A stretch of 34,130 nt of DNA from Nitrospirota bacterium (GCA_016190245.1 JACPQY010000069.1:1-34130), one strand, 5' to 3'. Counted from the first letter of the stretch, positions 25,079 through 34,001 are shown. The notes: generated by a model from the sequence alone, not told the origin. Numbers and translations are program-made.

Positions 25079-25459
25079 GTGGGAATCTTCTCCGTCGAGT
25101 TCGAGATCAGCGGGCTGGCCGAAGGCGCGCCGCGTGAAACGGTACGCGGAATTGTGGACACCGGCGCCCTCTACACTCAGATTCCGCGTCCCCTGGCCGA
25201 CCGCTTGGGGCTGCACGCATCCGAGAAGCGATCGTTTCGCTTGGCCGATGGGAGCACAACGGAACGCGAGCTCGCGGGCGCCGTCATCAAGCTGGACGAA
25301 AGGCACACACCCGTCTTGATCGTACTCGGCCCGCCGGACGCACCGGTGCTCTTCGGCGCGACAACCATGGAGGGTCTCGGCCTCAAACCCGATCCCATCC
25401 GCCAGGTCCTGGAACCGACCACTCTGTATCTTCTCTTGCTGAACGCCGACCACCGATAG
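25079..25459 (+). CDS. Retropepsin-like aspartic protease
   Basis: A 126-residue stand-alone clan AA protein. The catalytic motif is Asp27-Thr-Gly (VDTGALYTQIP), preceded by a beta strand and followed by LADG (flap region) and the later LFGATTMEGLGL, matching the single-domain retroviral-type fold that works as a dimer. No signal peptide is seen, so it is cytoplasmic. The GTG start gives the whole domain. It is convergent with larB, ending 7 bp from it. The substrate is unknown. Confidence 0.82.
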   Translation: MGIFSVEFEISGLAEGAPRETVRGIVDTGALYTQIPRPLADRLGLHASEKRSFRLADGSTTERELAGAVIKLDERHTPVLIVLGPPDAPVLFGATTMEGLGLKPDPIRQVLEPTTLYLLLLNADHR

Positions 25460-25466
25460 CTGACAG

Positions 25467-26216
25467 CTACAACCGGTTGATCACCGCCGCGAGATAGCCC
25501 GCGCCGAAGCCGTTGTCTATGTTGACAACGGCCACGCCCGGCGCGCAGCACGTCAGCATCGCCAGGAGCGCCGAGAGGCCGCCGTAATTCGCCCCGTAGC
25601 CCACGCTCGTCGGAACCGCGATCACCGGCGCCTCCACCACCCCTCCAACCACGCTGGCCAGCGCGCCTTCCATGCCGGCCACAACGATGACCACCCGCGC
25701 GCGCTGAAGATCGGGCCCGGATCGAAACAGCCGGTGGATTCCGGCCACGCCGACATCGTAGAAGGTGCGGACTGGGCTCCCCATCAACCACGCCGTCAGT
25801 CGGGCCTCCTCCGCCACGGGCAGGTCTGACGTCCCTGCGGCAACCACAGCCACGACGCCCCTCCCCACACGCTTCCAAGGGCCGGGCCGCAGCGTAAGCA
25901 TCCTCGCCACGGGGTCGTACTTCATCTCCGGCACCTGCCGTCGCACCGCGCCCGCCTTGTCCGGATCCACACGCGTGGCGAGCACCGCATGACCGTGCCG
26001 GCGATAGACCCGAATCAATCCCACGATCTGCTCGGCCGTCTTGCCGGCGCCCCAGATCACCTCCGGGAACCCCTTGCGGAGGGCGCGATGCGTGTCCACC
26101 TTGGCGAAACCGACGTCTTCGAAAGGTAGGCTCCTCAGTTCCTCGAGGGCCAGCCGCACGGGCGTGCGCCCCGCCCGGACGCGACGGAGGAGCTTCTCGA
26201 TCCGCGCCCGATCCAT
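25467..26216 (-). CDS. larB: Nickel-pincer cofactor biosynthesis protein LarB
   Basis: A 249-residue member of the PurE-related NCAIR-mutase-like family. LarB carboxylates and hydrolyses nicotinic acid adenine dinucleotide in the first step of nickel-pincer nucleotide synthesis. The N-terminal helical part (about 1-85) and the C-terminal PurE-like domain (VVAAGTSDLPVAEEA, VAGMEGALASVVGG, PTSVGYGANYGGLSALLAML) match the family. The start is 3 nt after the rlmN stop (TGA-GAG-ATG), so the two genes are coupled. No larA, larC or larE is in the window. Confidence 0.93.
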   Translation of the reverse strand: MDRARIEKLLRRVRAGRTPVRLALEELRSLPFEDVGFAKVDTHRALRKGFPEVIWGAGKTAEQIVGLIRVYRRHGHAVLATRVDPDKAGAVRRQVPEMKYDPVARMLTLRPGPWKRVGRGVVAVVAAGTSDLPVAEEARLTAWLMGSPVRTFYDVGVAGIHRLFRSGPDLQRARVVIVVAGMEGALASVVGGVVEAPVIAVPTSVGYGANYGGLSALLAMLTCCAPGVAVVNIDNGFGAGYLAAVINRL

Positions 26217-26219
26217 CTC

Positions 26220-27287
26220 TCAGGCTGCCGCCCCGCGCGTTGCCGGCTCAGGCAATCGCACCGCCAACTGACCACAGGCCGCCCCGATGTCGGCTCCACG
26301 GCTCCGGCGCACCATCACGGTGGCGCCCTCCCTCGCCAGCACCGCTGCAAAACGATCCACCTCGACGTCCGTGGGCCGACGGAGCCCCGGCGCGAGAGGC
26401 TCTGCGCCCCCCGCCGGTGGATTGAAGGGGATCACGTTCACGCGCGCGTTCGCATCCCGTCCCATCCCCGCCAGGAGACGCGCCTCATCCTCTCCATCGT
26501 TCAGCCCGCCAAGCAGCACGTACTCGAAAGTCAACCGCCCCTTCGACGATTCGCCGAACCTCTTGGCCGCCACCAGCACGTCCGCCAGTGAGTGCGTCTT
26601 GTTCACCGGCATAAGCCTCGTCCGGAGGTCATCCCTCACGGCGTTGAGGGAGATGGCCAGCCCCACACCCCACCGCGCGAGCGCAGCGATGCCCGCGGGC
26701 ACCCCGACCGTGGAAACCGTGATCCGCCGCGGCGAGAAACCCAGTCCGCTTCGATCGGTGAGAATCCGGATCGCCCTGCCGACGGCCTCCAGGTTCGCGG
26801 TCGGTTCGCCCATACCCATGAAGACCAGATTGAGCCCCGCGGCCGCGTCTCTGCCAGGCCCCTCCAGCACGGTGAGCAACTGGGCCACAATCTCACCCGG
26901 CGACAAGTTCCTGCGCCACTTCATCGTGGCCGTGCTGCAGAAGACACATCCGAAGGCGCAGCCCACCTGGCTGGAGAGACACAGCGTGCGCCGCGTCCCA
27001 TCCGGAATGAGAACGGTCTCTATCGCCAGCCCGTCGGCCAAACCCAGCGCCCACTTCTGCGTTCCGTCCGCGGATCGAACGTACGCCCGCACCTCCGGAC
27101 GGAGGATTTCGAAGCGGCTGGAGAGCGACTCGCGAAGTGAGGTCGGGAGGTTCGCCATTGCATCGAAGCGCGGGACCCTCTGCACGTAGGTCCAGTGGAA
27201 GATCTGGCGCGCGCGATAGGGCGCCTCCTGCGCGCGGTTGAGTTCGCGCGTCAAGTCGTCGAGCGTCAGGTCAAGGAGATTCTCCAC
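26220..27287 (-). CDS. rlmN: Radical-SAM rRNA/tRNA methyltransferase RlmN
   Basis: A radical-SAM enzyme of about 355 residues that methylates C2 of A2503 in 23S rRNA and A37 in some tRNAs. The iron-sulfur motif is C110-x3-C114-x2-C117. The two catalytic cysteines are Cys103 (TLCLSSQ) and Cys338 (GAACGQL), and the SAM-binding FMGMGEP is present, so it should be active. The start is uncertain: GTG at 27287 gives the usual N-terminus (NLLDL) and length and lies 13 nt after a TAGCAT -10; ATG at 27353 would add 22 residues without a Shine-Dalgarno. Confidence 0.93.
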   Translation of the reverse strand: MENLLDLTLDDLTRELNRAQEAPYRARQIFHWTYVQRVPRFDAMANLPTSLRESLSSRFEILRPEVRAYVRSADGTQKWALGLADGLAIETVLIPDGTRRTLCLSSQVGCAFGCVFCSTATMKWRRNLSPGEIVAQLLTVLEGPGRDAAAGLNLVFMGMGEPTANLEAVGRAIRILTDRSGLGFSPRRITVSTVGVPAGIAALARWGVGLAISLNAVRDDLRTRLMPVNKTHSLADVLVAAKRFGESSKGRLTFEYVLLGGLNDGEDEARLLAGMGRDANARVNVIPFNPPAGGAEPLAPGLRRPTDVEVDRFAAVLAREGATVMVRRSRGADIGAACGQLAVRLPEPATRGAAA

Positions 27288-27346
27288 ATCCCGGCAGGAG
27301 ATGCTACCACAGGGTGTCGGCGCGCACGAGCCGCGCTCGCCTAGAG

Positions 27347-27375
27347 TTGACATCCGAGGGAGAACACCATAAGAG
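27347..27375 (+). promoter_or_regulatory. Candidate promoter of the DJ-1/PfpI gene
   Basis: A consensus TTGACA (27347-27352), a 17-nt spacer and a weak -10 TAAGAG (27370-27375). It would give a leader of about 58 nt. Confidence 0.4.
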
Positions 27376-27439
27376 TAGGCAGTCACCGCCGGCCACGGCG
27401 ACGCCGGAGGGCGCGCGGGGCGCAGGTTGCCACCCATTC

Positions 27440-27964
27440 ATGAACGTTGAGCAGTGCCATGCCGCAATTTTGGTTGAGGATCTCTACCAGGACCAGGAAG
27501 TCTGGTATCCCCTCCTCCGGTTCAAAGAGGCCGGCGCCTCGGTCACCGTCGTGGGGACGGGGTCCAAGATCAGCTACGCGAGCAAGCATGGGTATCCCAT
27601 CCAGGCCGATCGAGCCGCGGCCGACGTTCGGGCCCGGGACTTCCACTGCGTCATCGTCCCCGGCGGCTACGCCCCGGACATCCTTCGGCGCTACGAGCCT
27701 GTCCTGAAATTCGTGCGAGAGGCCGACCGCGAAGGGCGAATCATCGGCGCCATCTGCCACGGCCCCTGGGTCCTGTGCAGCGCGGGAACGCTCCACGGGC
27801 GGCGGATGACCTGCTTCTCGGCCATCAAGGACGATGTCACGAACGCCGGCGCCCAGTACACGGATGAAGAGGTGGTGGTGGACAAGAACCTGGTGACCTC
27901 ACGCAAGCCCGAGGACCTGCCCGCCTTCATGGCCGCGATCCTCCGGCTTGTTCAGGCATTCTGA
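27440..27964 (+). CDS. DJ-1/PfpI family protein
   Basis: A 174-residue single-domain protein of the DJ-1/PfpI group (YhbO/YraA-like). The nucleophile-elbow cysteine is Cys106 (GAICHGPW) with His107 next to it; GGYAPD (75-80) and an acidic residue near position 13 complete the pocket. Members act as glyoxalase- or deglycase-like enzymes or stress chaperones; which applies here cannot be told. It is followed by the split transketolase on the same strand after 44 nt. Confidence 0.88.
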   Translation: MNVEQCHAAILVEDLYQDQEVWYPLLRFKEAGASVTVVGTGSKISYASKHGYPIQADRAAADVRARDFHCVIVPGGYAPDILRRYEPVLKFVREADREGRIIGAICHGPWVLCSAGTLHGRRMTCFSAIKDDVTNAGAQYTDEEVVVDKNLVTSRKPEDLPAFMAAILRLVQAF

Positions 27965-28008
27965 CCGCAGGTGATCCCTCCCATGACGGTCCCCACCCAG
28001 CCGGAAAA

Positions 28009-28902
28009 ATGAACCTTCGCGCTCCCCAACCCGTGGACACCGCGCCGAGCCGCGCTGCAGACGCCCTGTCCGCGGAAGACATACGCGAGCTCCGTCGCGG
28101 CGCCTATGAACTGCGCAAAGACGTCGTCACCATGGTCTACAAGGCCAAGTCGGGCCACCCCGGCGGGGCCCTCGGCCACCTCGACGTGCTCTGGACCCTC
28201 TTCGCGCGGGTTCTCAGGCACGATCCGAAAAACCCGAAATGGCCGGACCGCGACCGCTTCGTCCTGTCCAACGGCCACACCTGTCCGGGCCTCTATTCCG
28301 TCCTTGCCCGCTGCGGCTACTTCCCCCGCGAGGACCTCTGGACCTTCCGAAAACTCGGAAGCCACCTCCAGGGTCACACTTCGAGCAAGCACACGCCGGG
28401 CGTGGAAACGGACGGAGGCTCGCTCGGCCTCGGCCTCTCGCAGGGCAAGGGCATGGCGCTGGCCGCCCGACTCGACGGCCGCCCCACGCGCGTGTACGTG
28501 CTCATGAGCGATGGCGAACAGCAGGAAGGGCAACCCTGGGAGGCCGCGATGGGCGCGGCCCATTTCAAACTCGACAACCTCTGCGGCATCATCGACTACA
28601 ACCGGATCCAGATCGACGGCCCCCTGCCGAAAATCAAGGAGATCGAACCGCTCGCGGACAAGTACCGGGCCTTCGGCTGGGAAGTGTTCGAGGTGGACGG
28701 CCACGACATCGCAAGAATCCACGACGCCTTCGTCCGCTGCCGCAAGGTCCGCGGACGCCCCCAGATCGTCATCGCACGTGTCATCCCAGGCCGGGGCGTC
28801 TCCTTCATGGAGAACGACTACAAGTGGCACCACGGGTCGCCCACGCCGGATCAGTACTCGAAAGCGATGGAGGAACTCGATGCAGCTATCCGTTCCTTCT
28901 GA
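28009..28902 (+). CDS. Transketolase, N-terminal subunit
   Basis: A 297-residue thiamine-diphosphate-binding half of a split transketolase, which moves two-carbon units between sugar phosphates. SGHPGGALG (48-56) is at the start of the domain. The TPP/Mg motif begins MSDGEQQEG (166-174, Ser replacing the usual first Gly) and ends near Asn198. Split transketolases of this type are common in archaea and many uncultured bacteria. The C-terminal subunit gene starts 23 nt before this one ends, so they are coupled and form one enzyme. Confidence 0.93.
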   Translation: MNLRAPQPVDTAPSRAADALSAEDIRELRRGAYELRKDVVTMVYKAKSGHPGGALGHLDVLWTLFARVLRHDPKNPKWPDRDRFVLSNGHTCPGLYSVLARCGYFPREDLWTFRKLGSHLQGHTSSKHTPGVETDGGSLGLGLSQGKGMALAARLDGRPTRVYVLMSDGEQQEGQPWEAAMGAAHFKLDNLCGIIDYNRIQIDGPLPKIKEIEPLADKYRAFGWEVFEVDGHDIARIHDAFVRCRKVRGRPQIVIARVIPGRGVSFMENDYKWHHGSPTPDQYSKAMEELDAAIRSF

Positions 28903-29842
28903 TCGCCAAGCCTTCACAAGGGACGCGTACGGCGACGCCCTCGCCGAACTCGGGGCCCGGCGGCCGGAGGTGGTCGTGTTGGATGCTGATCTCTCCGGGT
29001 CCACCAAGACCTCTGTCTTCGGCAAGAAGTTCCCGGAACGATTCTTCAACGTCGGCGTCTCGGAGGCCGACTTGATGTGCACGGCGTCGGGCCTCGCCCG
29101 CTCCGGCAAGATTCCTTACGCGAGCACCTTCGCCGTGTTCGGCGCCGGGAAGGCGTGGGAGATGATCCGCCAGGCCATCGCCTATCCCGGCCTTCGCGTG
29201 CGGATCGTCCTCAGCCATGCCGGCGTCACGGTCGGGGAGGACGGCGCCTCCCACCAGATGCTGGAGGACCTCGCCCTGATGAGGGCCCTTCCTGGCATGA
29301 CCGTAATCGTCCCCGCGGACGCGGCGGAGACGCGCCAGGCCGTGCTGGGCACCGTAGACGTGCCCGGACCCGTCTACATCCGCCTGAGCCGGAACAAGAC
29401 GCCCGTGTTCCTACCGGACTCCTACGAGTTTCGCTTGGGCCGTGCAACCGTGCTGCGCGACGGCTCGGACGTCAGCCTCATCGCCTGCGGCCAACTCGTG
29501 TACCCGGCCCTGCTTGCGGCCGATCTGCTGCAACGAGACGGCATCCGGGCCCGAGTGCTGAACATGTCCACGCTCAAGCCGCTCGATCGCGAGGCCGTGC
29601 AGGCCTGCGCGCAGGAGACCGGCCGGATCGTCACGCTGGAAGAGCACAACATCTATGGCGGGCTGGCGGAGGCCGTGGCCCGTGCCCTCGTGGAAACGCA
29701 CCCCGCCCCCCTGCACGCGATCGCCGTGCAGGATCGGTTCGGGCTCTCCGGCACCGCGGACGAGTTGCTCGACTACTTCGGGTTCACGCCGCAGAAGATC
29801 GCGGACGAGACGCGAAAATTCCTGAAGGCCACCCCCGCGTAG
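28880..29842 (+). CDS. Transketolase, C-terminal subunit
   Basis: A 320-residue partner carrying the pyrimidine-binding domain (about 10-175, with the SEADLMCTASGLA and GEDGASHQMLEDLALMR motifs) and the transketolase C-terminal domain (about 190-310). Glu in the first domain activates TPP in the active site shared with the other subunit. The ATG at 28880 follows AGGAACTCG within the end of the upstream gene. A DXS-type role is less likely because DXS is a single long chain. Confidence 0.93.
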   Translation: MQLSVPSDRQAFTRDAYGDALAELGARRPEVVVLDADLSGSTKTSVFGKKFPERFFNVGVSEADLMCTASGLARSGKIPYASTFAVFGAGKAWEMIRQAIAYPGLRVRIVLSHAGVTVGEDGASHQMLEDLALMRALPGMTVIVPADAAETRQAVLGTVDVPGPVYIRLSRNKTPVFLPDSYEFRLGRATVLRDGSDVSLIACGQLVYPALLAADLLQRDGIRARVLNMSTLKPLDREAVQACAQETGRIVTLEEHNIYGGLAEAVARALVETHPAPLHAIAVQDRFGLSGTADELLDYFGFTPQKIADETRKFLKATPA

Positions 29843-29860
29843 CCGGGAGGCTGCGCGGGC

Positions 29861-30520
29861 ATGGTCCAGCTCTTCCACGTCTCCGCCGGCTACGGGAAAG
29901 ACACCCCCGCCCTTTCCGAGATCTCCTTCAGCCTGGACAAAGGTGAGTTCGCCTTCCTGACCGGCCCGAGCGGGGCGGGCAAGACGACCCTGCTCCGCAT
30001 CCTCTACGCCGCGCTCCGGCCGGCCTCGGGCCAAGTCCTCGTCGGCGGACGAAATCTCGCAAGAATCCGACAATCCGAAATCCCCTACCTCCGTCGGATG
30101 ATCGGTGTCGTGTTCCAGGACTTCCACCTGCTCTCCCGGCAGACGGTCTTCGAGAATGTCGCCCTCCCACTCGAGATCCGCGGTTTCCCGAAGAGGGAGG
30201 TCCACCGCCGCGTCGCCTCCATCTTGAAGCTCGTCGGGCTCGGTCACCGCAGCCAGGCCCGTGCAGAGCAGCTCTCCGGCGGCGAGCAGCAGCGCACGGC
30301 CATCGCGCGGGCGATCGTGGGCGAGCCTGCGCTCGTCCTTGCCGATGAGCCCACGGGGAACCTGGACGACGCCCTGGCCGGCGAGATCATGGAACTGCTC
30401 GACCGGATCAATTTCAAGGGCGCGACCGTGGTCGTGGCCACGCACAACCGCTGGCTCCTCCAGCAATACCCCCGTCGCACCCTCACCCTCGAACACGGCC
30501 GTCTCGTGGGAGACACCTGA
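29861..30520 (+). CDS. ftsE: Cell-division ABC ATPase FtsE
   Basis: A 219-residue ATPase that pairs with FtsX to couple division to cell-wall hydrolysis. Walker A is GPSGAGKTT, the signature is LSGGEQQR, Walker B is LVLADEPTGNLD and the switch His is in VATHN. Family length is usual. GGGAGG lies about ten bases before the ATG. ftsX follows after a 178-nt gap that holds a repeat element, unlike the usual overlapping pair. Confidence 0.94.
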   Translation: MVQLFHVSAGYGKDTPALSEISFSLDKGEFAFLTGPSGAGKTTLLRILYAALRPASGQVLVGGRNLARIRQSEIPYLRRMIGVVFQDFHLLSRQTVFENVALPLEIRGFPKREVHRRVASILKLVGLGHRSQARAEQLSGGEQQRTAIARAIVGEPALVLADEPTGNLDDALAGEIMELLDRINFKGATVVVATHNRWLLQQYPRRTLTLEHGRLVGDT

Positions 30521-30542
30521 GCCGGCCCCGTCACGCGTTGAT

Positions 30543-30662
30543 GAGATTGCTTCGCTTGCTACTCTGCGAAGCGCTGTGTAGCACGAGTCGCTCGCATGAC
30601 AGGCGGTCGTCGTCATCGCGAGGGAGTCCCCGCCACCCGGCGGGGACGACCGAAGCAATCTC
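30543..30662. repeat. MITE-like inverted-repeat element between ftsE and ftsX
   Basis: Terminal inverted repeats GAGATTGCTTCG (30543-30554) and CGAAGCAATCTC (30651-30662) are perfect over 12 bp. Inside are further inverted segments (CTCGC-ATGAC with GTCATCGCGAG; CCCCGCC with GGCGGGG). The ends match a repeat type widespread in bacteria (GTCATTGCGAGGAGCGAAGCGAC...GCAATCTC). It carries no gene and is probably a non-autonomous element or structured RNA repeat. Confidence 0.8.
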
Positions 30663-30698
30663 GGCCACGACGTGTCCCCCGGACCGTTCGACCCGCAT

Positions 30699-31595
30699 AT
30701 GGATCGCCTGACCTACTTCCTGCGCCGGACCACCCGTCAACTGCGGGGCGCCTCCGCGCTCAGCACCCTGAGCCTGCTCACCTGCTCGGTCTCCATGACC
30801 ATCTTCGCCGTCTACGCCCTCCTCTTCGGGAACGTCCGCGACCTCACCCAGGCCTGGAACCGTCGCATCGAGGTCCACGCCTTCCTCGTGGATCGCCTCG
30901 GCCATCCGGAGGTGCAGGAACTAACCCACCGCGTGGAAGCCCTGCCGGGCGTGCGCGAGGTGCGGTACATCTCGAAAGATGAGGCCCTCCGCGACGTGCG
31001 GCGAACGCTCGGCGACTCCGCAGATTTTCTCGAGGGTCTTGACTCGAACCCCTTTCCGGCATCCCTCGAAATCTCCCTCGAACCCCGCTACCGCCACCCG
31101 GATCACATCCGCGAGATCGCCGAAAACGTCCGATCGTTGCCGGGCGTGGAGGACGTCGAGTACGGCGAGGCGTGGGTGCGCAAGTTCGCCTCCATCCTCT
31201 CCATCGTGCGCGTCGGCGGCTATCTCCTGGGTTTCGCGCTCTTCGTGGGCGTCGTCTTCATCGTCTCCAACACCATCCGTCTGTCCTTCCTGGCCCGCCA
31301 GGAGGAGGTGAACGTCATGCGGCTCGTGGGGGCGACCAACACATTCATCAAGGTCCCGTTCTACATCGAAGGCATCCTGATGGGCGCCGCCTCCGGCGTC
31401 CTGGGCCTGGCGCTCGCCTATGCCTTCTACCTCGCGGTGAGCCAACGGATCGACGTGTCGCTCTTCCTCCTCCTGGGCGGCGAACGCTTCCACTTCTTCT
31501 CGACGGCGGAATCGCTGGGCCTCATCGCCCTCGCGTCCGCTCTCGGCCTCCTCGGGAGCGTCTTCTCCCTTACCCGCGCCCTCCGACAAACATGA
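30699..31595 (+). CDS. ftsX: Cell-division protein FtsX
   Basis: A 298-residue membrane partner of FtsE. Four transmembrane helices are expected: one near 20-45, then a large periplasmic domain (about 50-160, with the VREVRYISKDEALRD region) and three near 170-195, 220-245 and 270-290. It signals to the periplasmic activator encoded next. The ATG at 30699 gives the usual start (MDRLTYFLRR); a GTG nine codons upstream is possible. Its stop overlaps the start of envC. Confidence 0.92.
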   Translation: MDRLTYFLRRTTRQLRGASALSTLSLLTCSVSMTIFAVYALLFGNVRDLTQAWNRRIEVHAFLVDRLGHPEVQELTHRVEALPGVREVRYISKDEALRDVRRTLGDSADFLEGLDSNPFPASLEISLEPRYRHPDHIREIAENVRSLPGVEDVEYGEAWVRKFASILSIVRVGGYLLGFALFVGVVFIVSNTIRLSFLARQEEVNVMRLVGATNTFIKVPFYIEGILMGAASGVLGLALAYAFYLAVSQRIDVSLFLLLGGERFHFFSTAESLGLIALASALGLLGSVFSLTRALRQT

Positions 31596-32737
31596 TCGCC
31601 GCGCTCTCGGCCCTGTTGATCCTCTCCGGCGCCCCGGCTGACACGGCAACCGCATCCTCCCGCCCGGCCCTGAAAATGGAACTGGAACGGCTCAGGACGC
31701 AGATGAGGGACGTCGAGGCGCAACTCGATCGCATCGGCCGGAACGAGTCCGATGCGCTCAAGGAGCTCGAGAACATCGATCGCTCGGTGCAGCAGGCCCG
31801 GAGGTCGGTGGAACGCCTCGAATCCGACCTCAAGCTCCAGAACCGGCAGCTTTCGAGCCTGCGCGACGATGAAACGCGACTCCGTCGCGAAGTGGAGGAG
31901 AAAAAGGGCGAGATGAACGCGCGATTGCGCGCCTTCTACAAGTTTGGTAGATTGGCTTGGCTCAAGATGCTCTTCAGCCCCGCCGACTTGCAGTCCCTGC
32001 CCCGCCACGTGAAGTACCTGTCCTCGCTGGGGGGGTACGATCTCCAGCGCCTTCGCACGTTCACCTCCAGTCTGGACCATCTAAAGCGCAAGGAGAAAAG
32101 AATCCAGGAGGCCAAGAAAGCCATCCAGGTGAGACTGGCCCGACTCGATCGCGAGAGGGCGGCGCTCGAAAGCCGAAGCTCGCAGAAGCAAACACTCCTC
32201 ACTGAGCTTCATGGCCGCAGGGAGTTCAACATCGGACTCCTCAAGGAGCTCGAGCGCGCGGCCGGGGAACTCCAGCAACTCCTTTCCCGCCTCGACACCG
32301 ACACTCGCCCCGAGGACGCGGGCGCCTGCCGGATCGAGCAGGAAAAGGGACGGTTGCCGTGGCCGGTCCGCGGCCGGTTGGCGACCAGTTTCGGCCCGCG
32401 GTTCGATGCCGGCCTCGGGGCCCGGCTCTACTCCAACGGGATCGTCATCGAGGCCCAGCCCGGGGTGCCCGCCCGGGCCGTCTGCGACGGCGTCGCAATC
32501 TTCGCGGACTGGTTCCGGAGCTACGGACAGATCCTCATCGTCTCCCACGGCGATCACTACTACTCGATCTACGGCCACGCCTCGGAGCTTCTCAAACGGA
32601 AAGGCGAGCCGGTCGCGGCGGGGGAGCCCGTCGCGCTCACCGGAGAGACGGGGGCGGCCGGCGGCAGCGGCCTCTACTTCGAGATCCGCCACCGGAATAC
32701 GCCTCTCGACCCCCTCGAATGGCTCATCGCCCCATGA
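31592..32737 (+). CDS. envC: Murein hydrolase activator EnvC-like
   Basis: A 381-residue exported protein with a short signal peptide (about 1-17), long coiled coils (about 28-240) and a C-terminal LytM/M23 domain (about 250-378). The metal site is degenerate: YSNGIVIE stands where active enzymes have HxGxD, and YSIYGHAS lacks the usual His pair. It is therefore an activator of amidases rather than an enzyme, as in EnvC, working with FtsEX. It overlaps ftsX (ATGA) and ctpA by 4 nt each. Confidence 0.9.
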   Translation: MIAALSALLILSGAPADTATASSRPALKMELERLRTQMRDVEAQLDRIGRNESDALKELENIDRSVQQARRSVERLESDLKLQNRQLSSLRDDETRLRREVEEKKGEMNARLRAFYKFGRLAWLKMLFSPADLQSLPRHVKYLSSLGGYDLQRLRTFTSSLDHLKRKEKRIQEAKKAIQVRLARLDRERAALESRSSQKQTLLTELHGRREFNIGLLKELERAAGELQQLLSRLDTDTRPEDAGACRIEQEKGRLPWPVRGRLATSFGPRFDAGLGARLYSNGIVIEAQPGVPARAVCDGVAIFADWFRSYGQILIVSHGDHYYSIYGHASELLKRKGEPVAAGEPVALTGETGAAGGSGLYFEIRHRNTPLDPLEWLIAP

Positions 32738-33990
32738 TGCTTCGACGCCGCCAGACCTGGCTTCTCGTCGGCCTCCTCGTGGCCGCCCTCGCCGCGGTCC
32801 AGGTACTCCTCGGCCGGGGCCTGCTCAGCGCGAAGGAGGACCTGCAGATCCAGAAACTCCGCATCTTCAGCGAGGCCCTGGACTACGTCGAGAAGAACTA
32901 CGTGAAGGAGGTAGACCTCTCGGATCTCGTGCACGGGGCGATCGGCGGCATGCTCAACTCCCTCGACGCGCACAGCTCCTTCATGAGCAAGGACGTCTAC
33001 CAGGAAGTCCAGATCGAGACCTCGGGCCAGTTCGGCGGACTGGGCATGGAGATCACGATGCAGGACGGCGTCCTCACCGTGGTCTCCCCGATCGAGGACA
33101 CGCCCGCCCACCGCGCGGGCATCCAGGCGGGTGACCGGATCCTTCAGATCGACGGCGAGAGCACCGCCAACATGTCCTTGGCCGAGGCCCTGAAGAAACT
33201 GCGCGGCCCCAAGGGATCGAAGGTCACGCTCGTCATTCACCGGGAGGGGCTGGAGGAACCCGAGACCGTCGCCATCACGCGCGACCTCATCCACCTGCAG
33301 AGCGTGCGCTGGGCAGACTTGGGCGAGGGCTACGGCTACCTGCGCATCCGCTCGTTCCAGGATGCGACGGCGGAGGATCTGGACAAGGCCCTCAAGGAAC
33401 TGGAGAAAGCTCATCCCCAGCCCGAAGGCGTGATCCTCGACCTTCGGAACAACCCCGGGGGACTCCTCGAGGAGGCCGTGTCCGTCAGCGATCTCTTCCT
33501 CGAATCGGGCGACATCGTGAGCATCAAAGGCCGTCGGGTGAGCCGCAAGGTCTTCACCGCCAAACAGGAGGGGACGCACCCGCCTTTTCTCATGATCGTG
33601 CTGGTGAACAAGGGTACAGCCAGCGCATCCGAGATCGTGGCGACCGCCCTGCGGGATCACGATCGGGCGCTCCTGATGGGTGCCCGAACCTTCGGCAAGG
33701 GCTCCGTGCAGACGATCGTGCCCCTCTCGGACGGCTCGGCCATCCGCGTCACCACCGCGTACTATTACACGCCCAAGGAAGTCTCCCTGCAGGACAACGG
33801 AGTGCTCCCCGATGTTCCCGTGGACGAGAAGGAACTCTACAGCCGACCGGCCCCGCAGACCGAGCAAGGCGAGGCCAAGCTCCAGGCGCCCCGCCGCTAC
33901 GATCCGGGCCAGGACCCCATGGTCAAACAGGCCCTTGCGCTCCTCAAGAGCTGGGAAATCTTCTCCAAGACACTCAAGAAACCGAGCTAG
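32734..33990 (+). CDS. ctpA: S41 C-terminal processing protease
   Basis: A 418-residue serine protease. It has an N-terminal membrane anchor (about 9-30), an S41 N-terminal part, a PDZ domain (about 95-170) and a catalytic domain with the Ser297/Lys322 dyad (GTASASE and TFGKGSVQ, 25 residues apart as in Prc). CtpA-like enzymes trim periplasmic proteins and can control peptidoglycan hydrolases, which fits the FtsEX-EnvC setting. The start overlaps the envC stop (ATGATG). Confidence 0.94.
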   Translation: MMLRRRQTWLLVGLLVAALAAVQVLLGRGLLSAKEDLQIQKLRIFSEALDYVEKNYVKEVDLSDLVHGAIGGMLNSLDAHSSFMSKDVYQEVQIETSGQFGGLGMEITMQDGVLTVVSPIEDTPAHRAGIQAGDRILQIDGESTANMSLAEALKKLRGPKGSKVTLVIHREGLEEPETVAITRDLIHLQSVRWADLGEGYGYLRIRSFQDATAEDLDKALKELEKAHPQPEGVILDLRNNPGGLLEEAVSVSDLFLESGDIVSIKGRRVSRKVFTAKQEGTHPPFLMIVLVNKGTASASEIVATALRDHDRALLMGARTFGKGSVQTIVPLSDGSAIRVTTAYYYTPKEVSLQDNGVLPDVPVDEKELYSRPAPQTEQGEAKLQAPRRYDPGQDPMVKQALALLKSWEIFSKTLKKPS

Positions 33991-34001
33991 ACCGCATCGA
34001 C

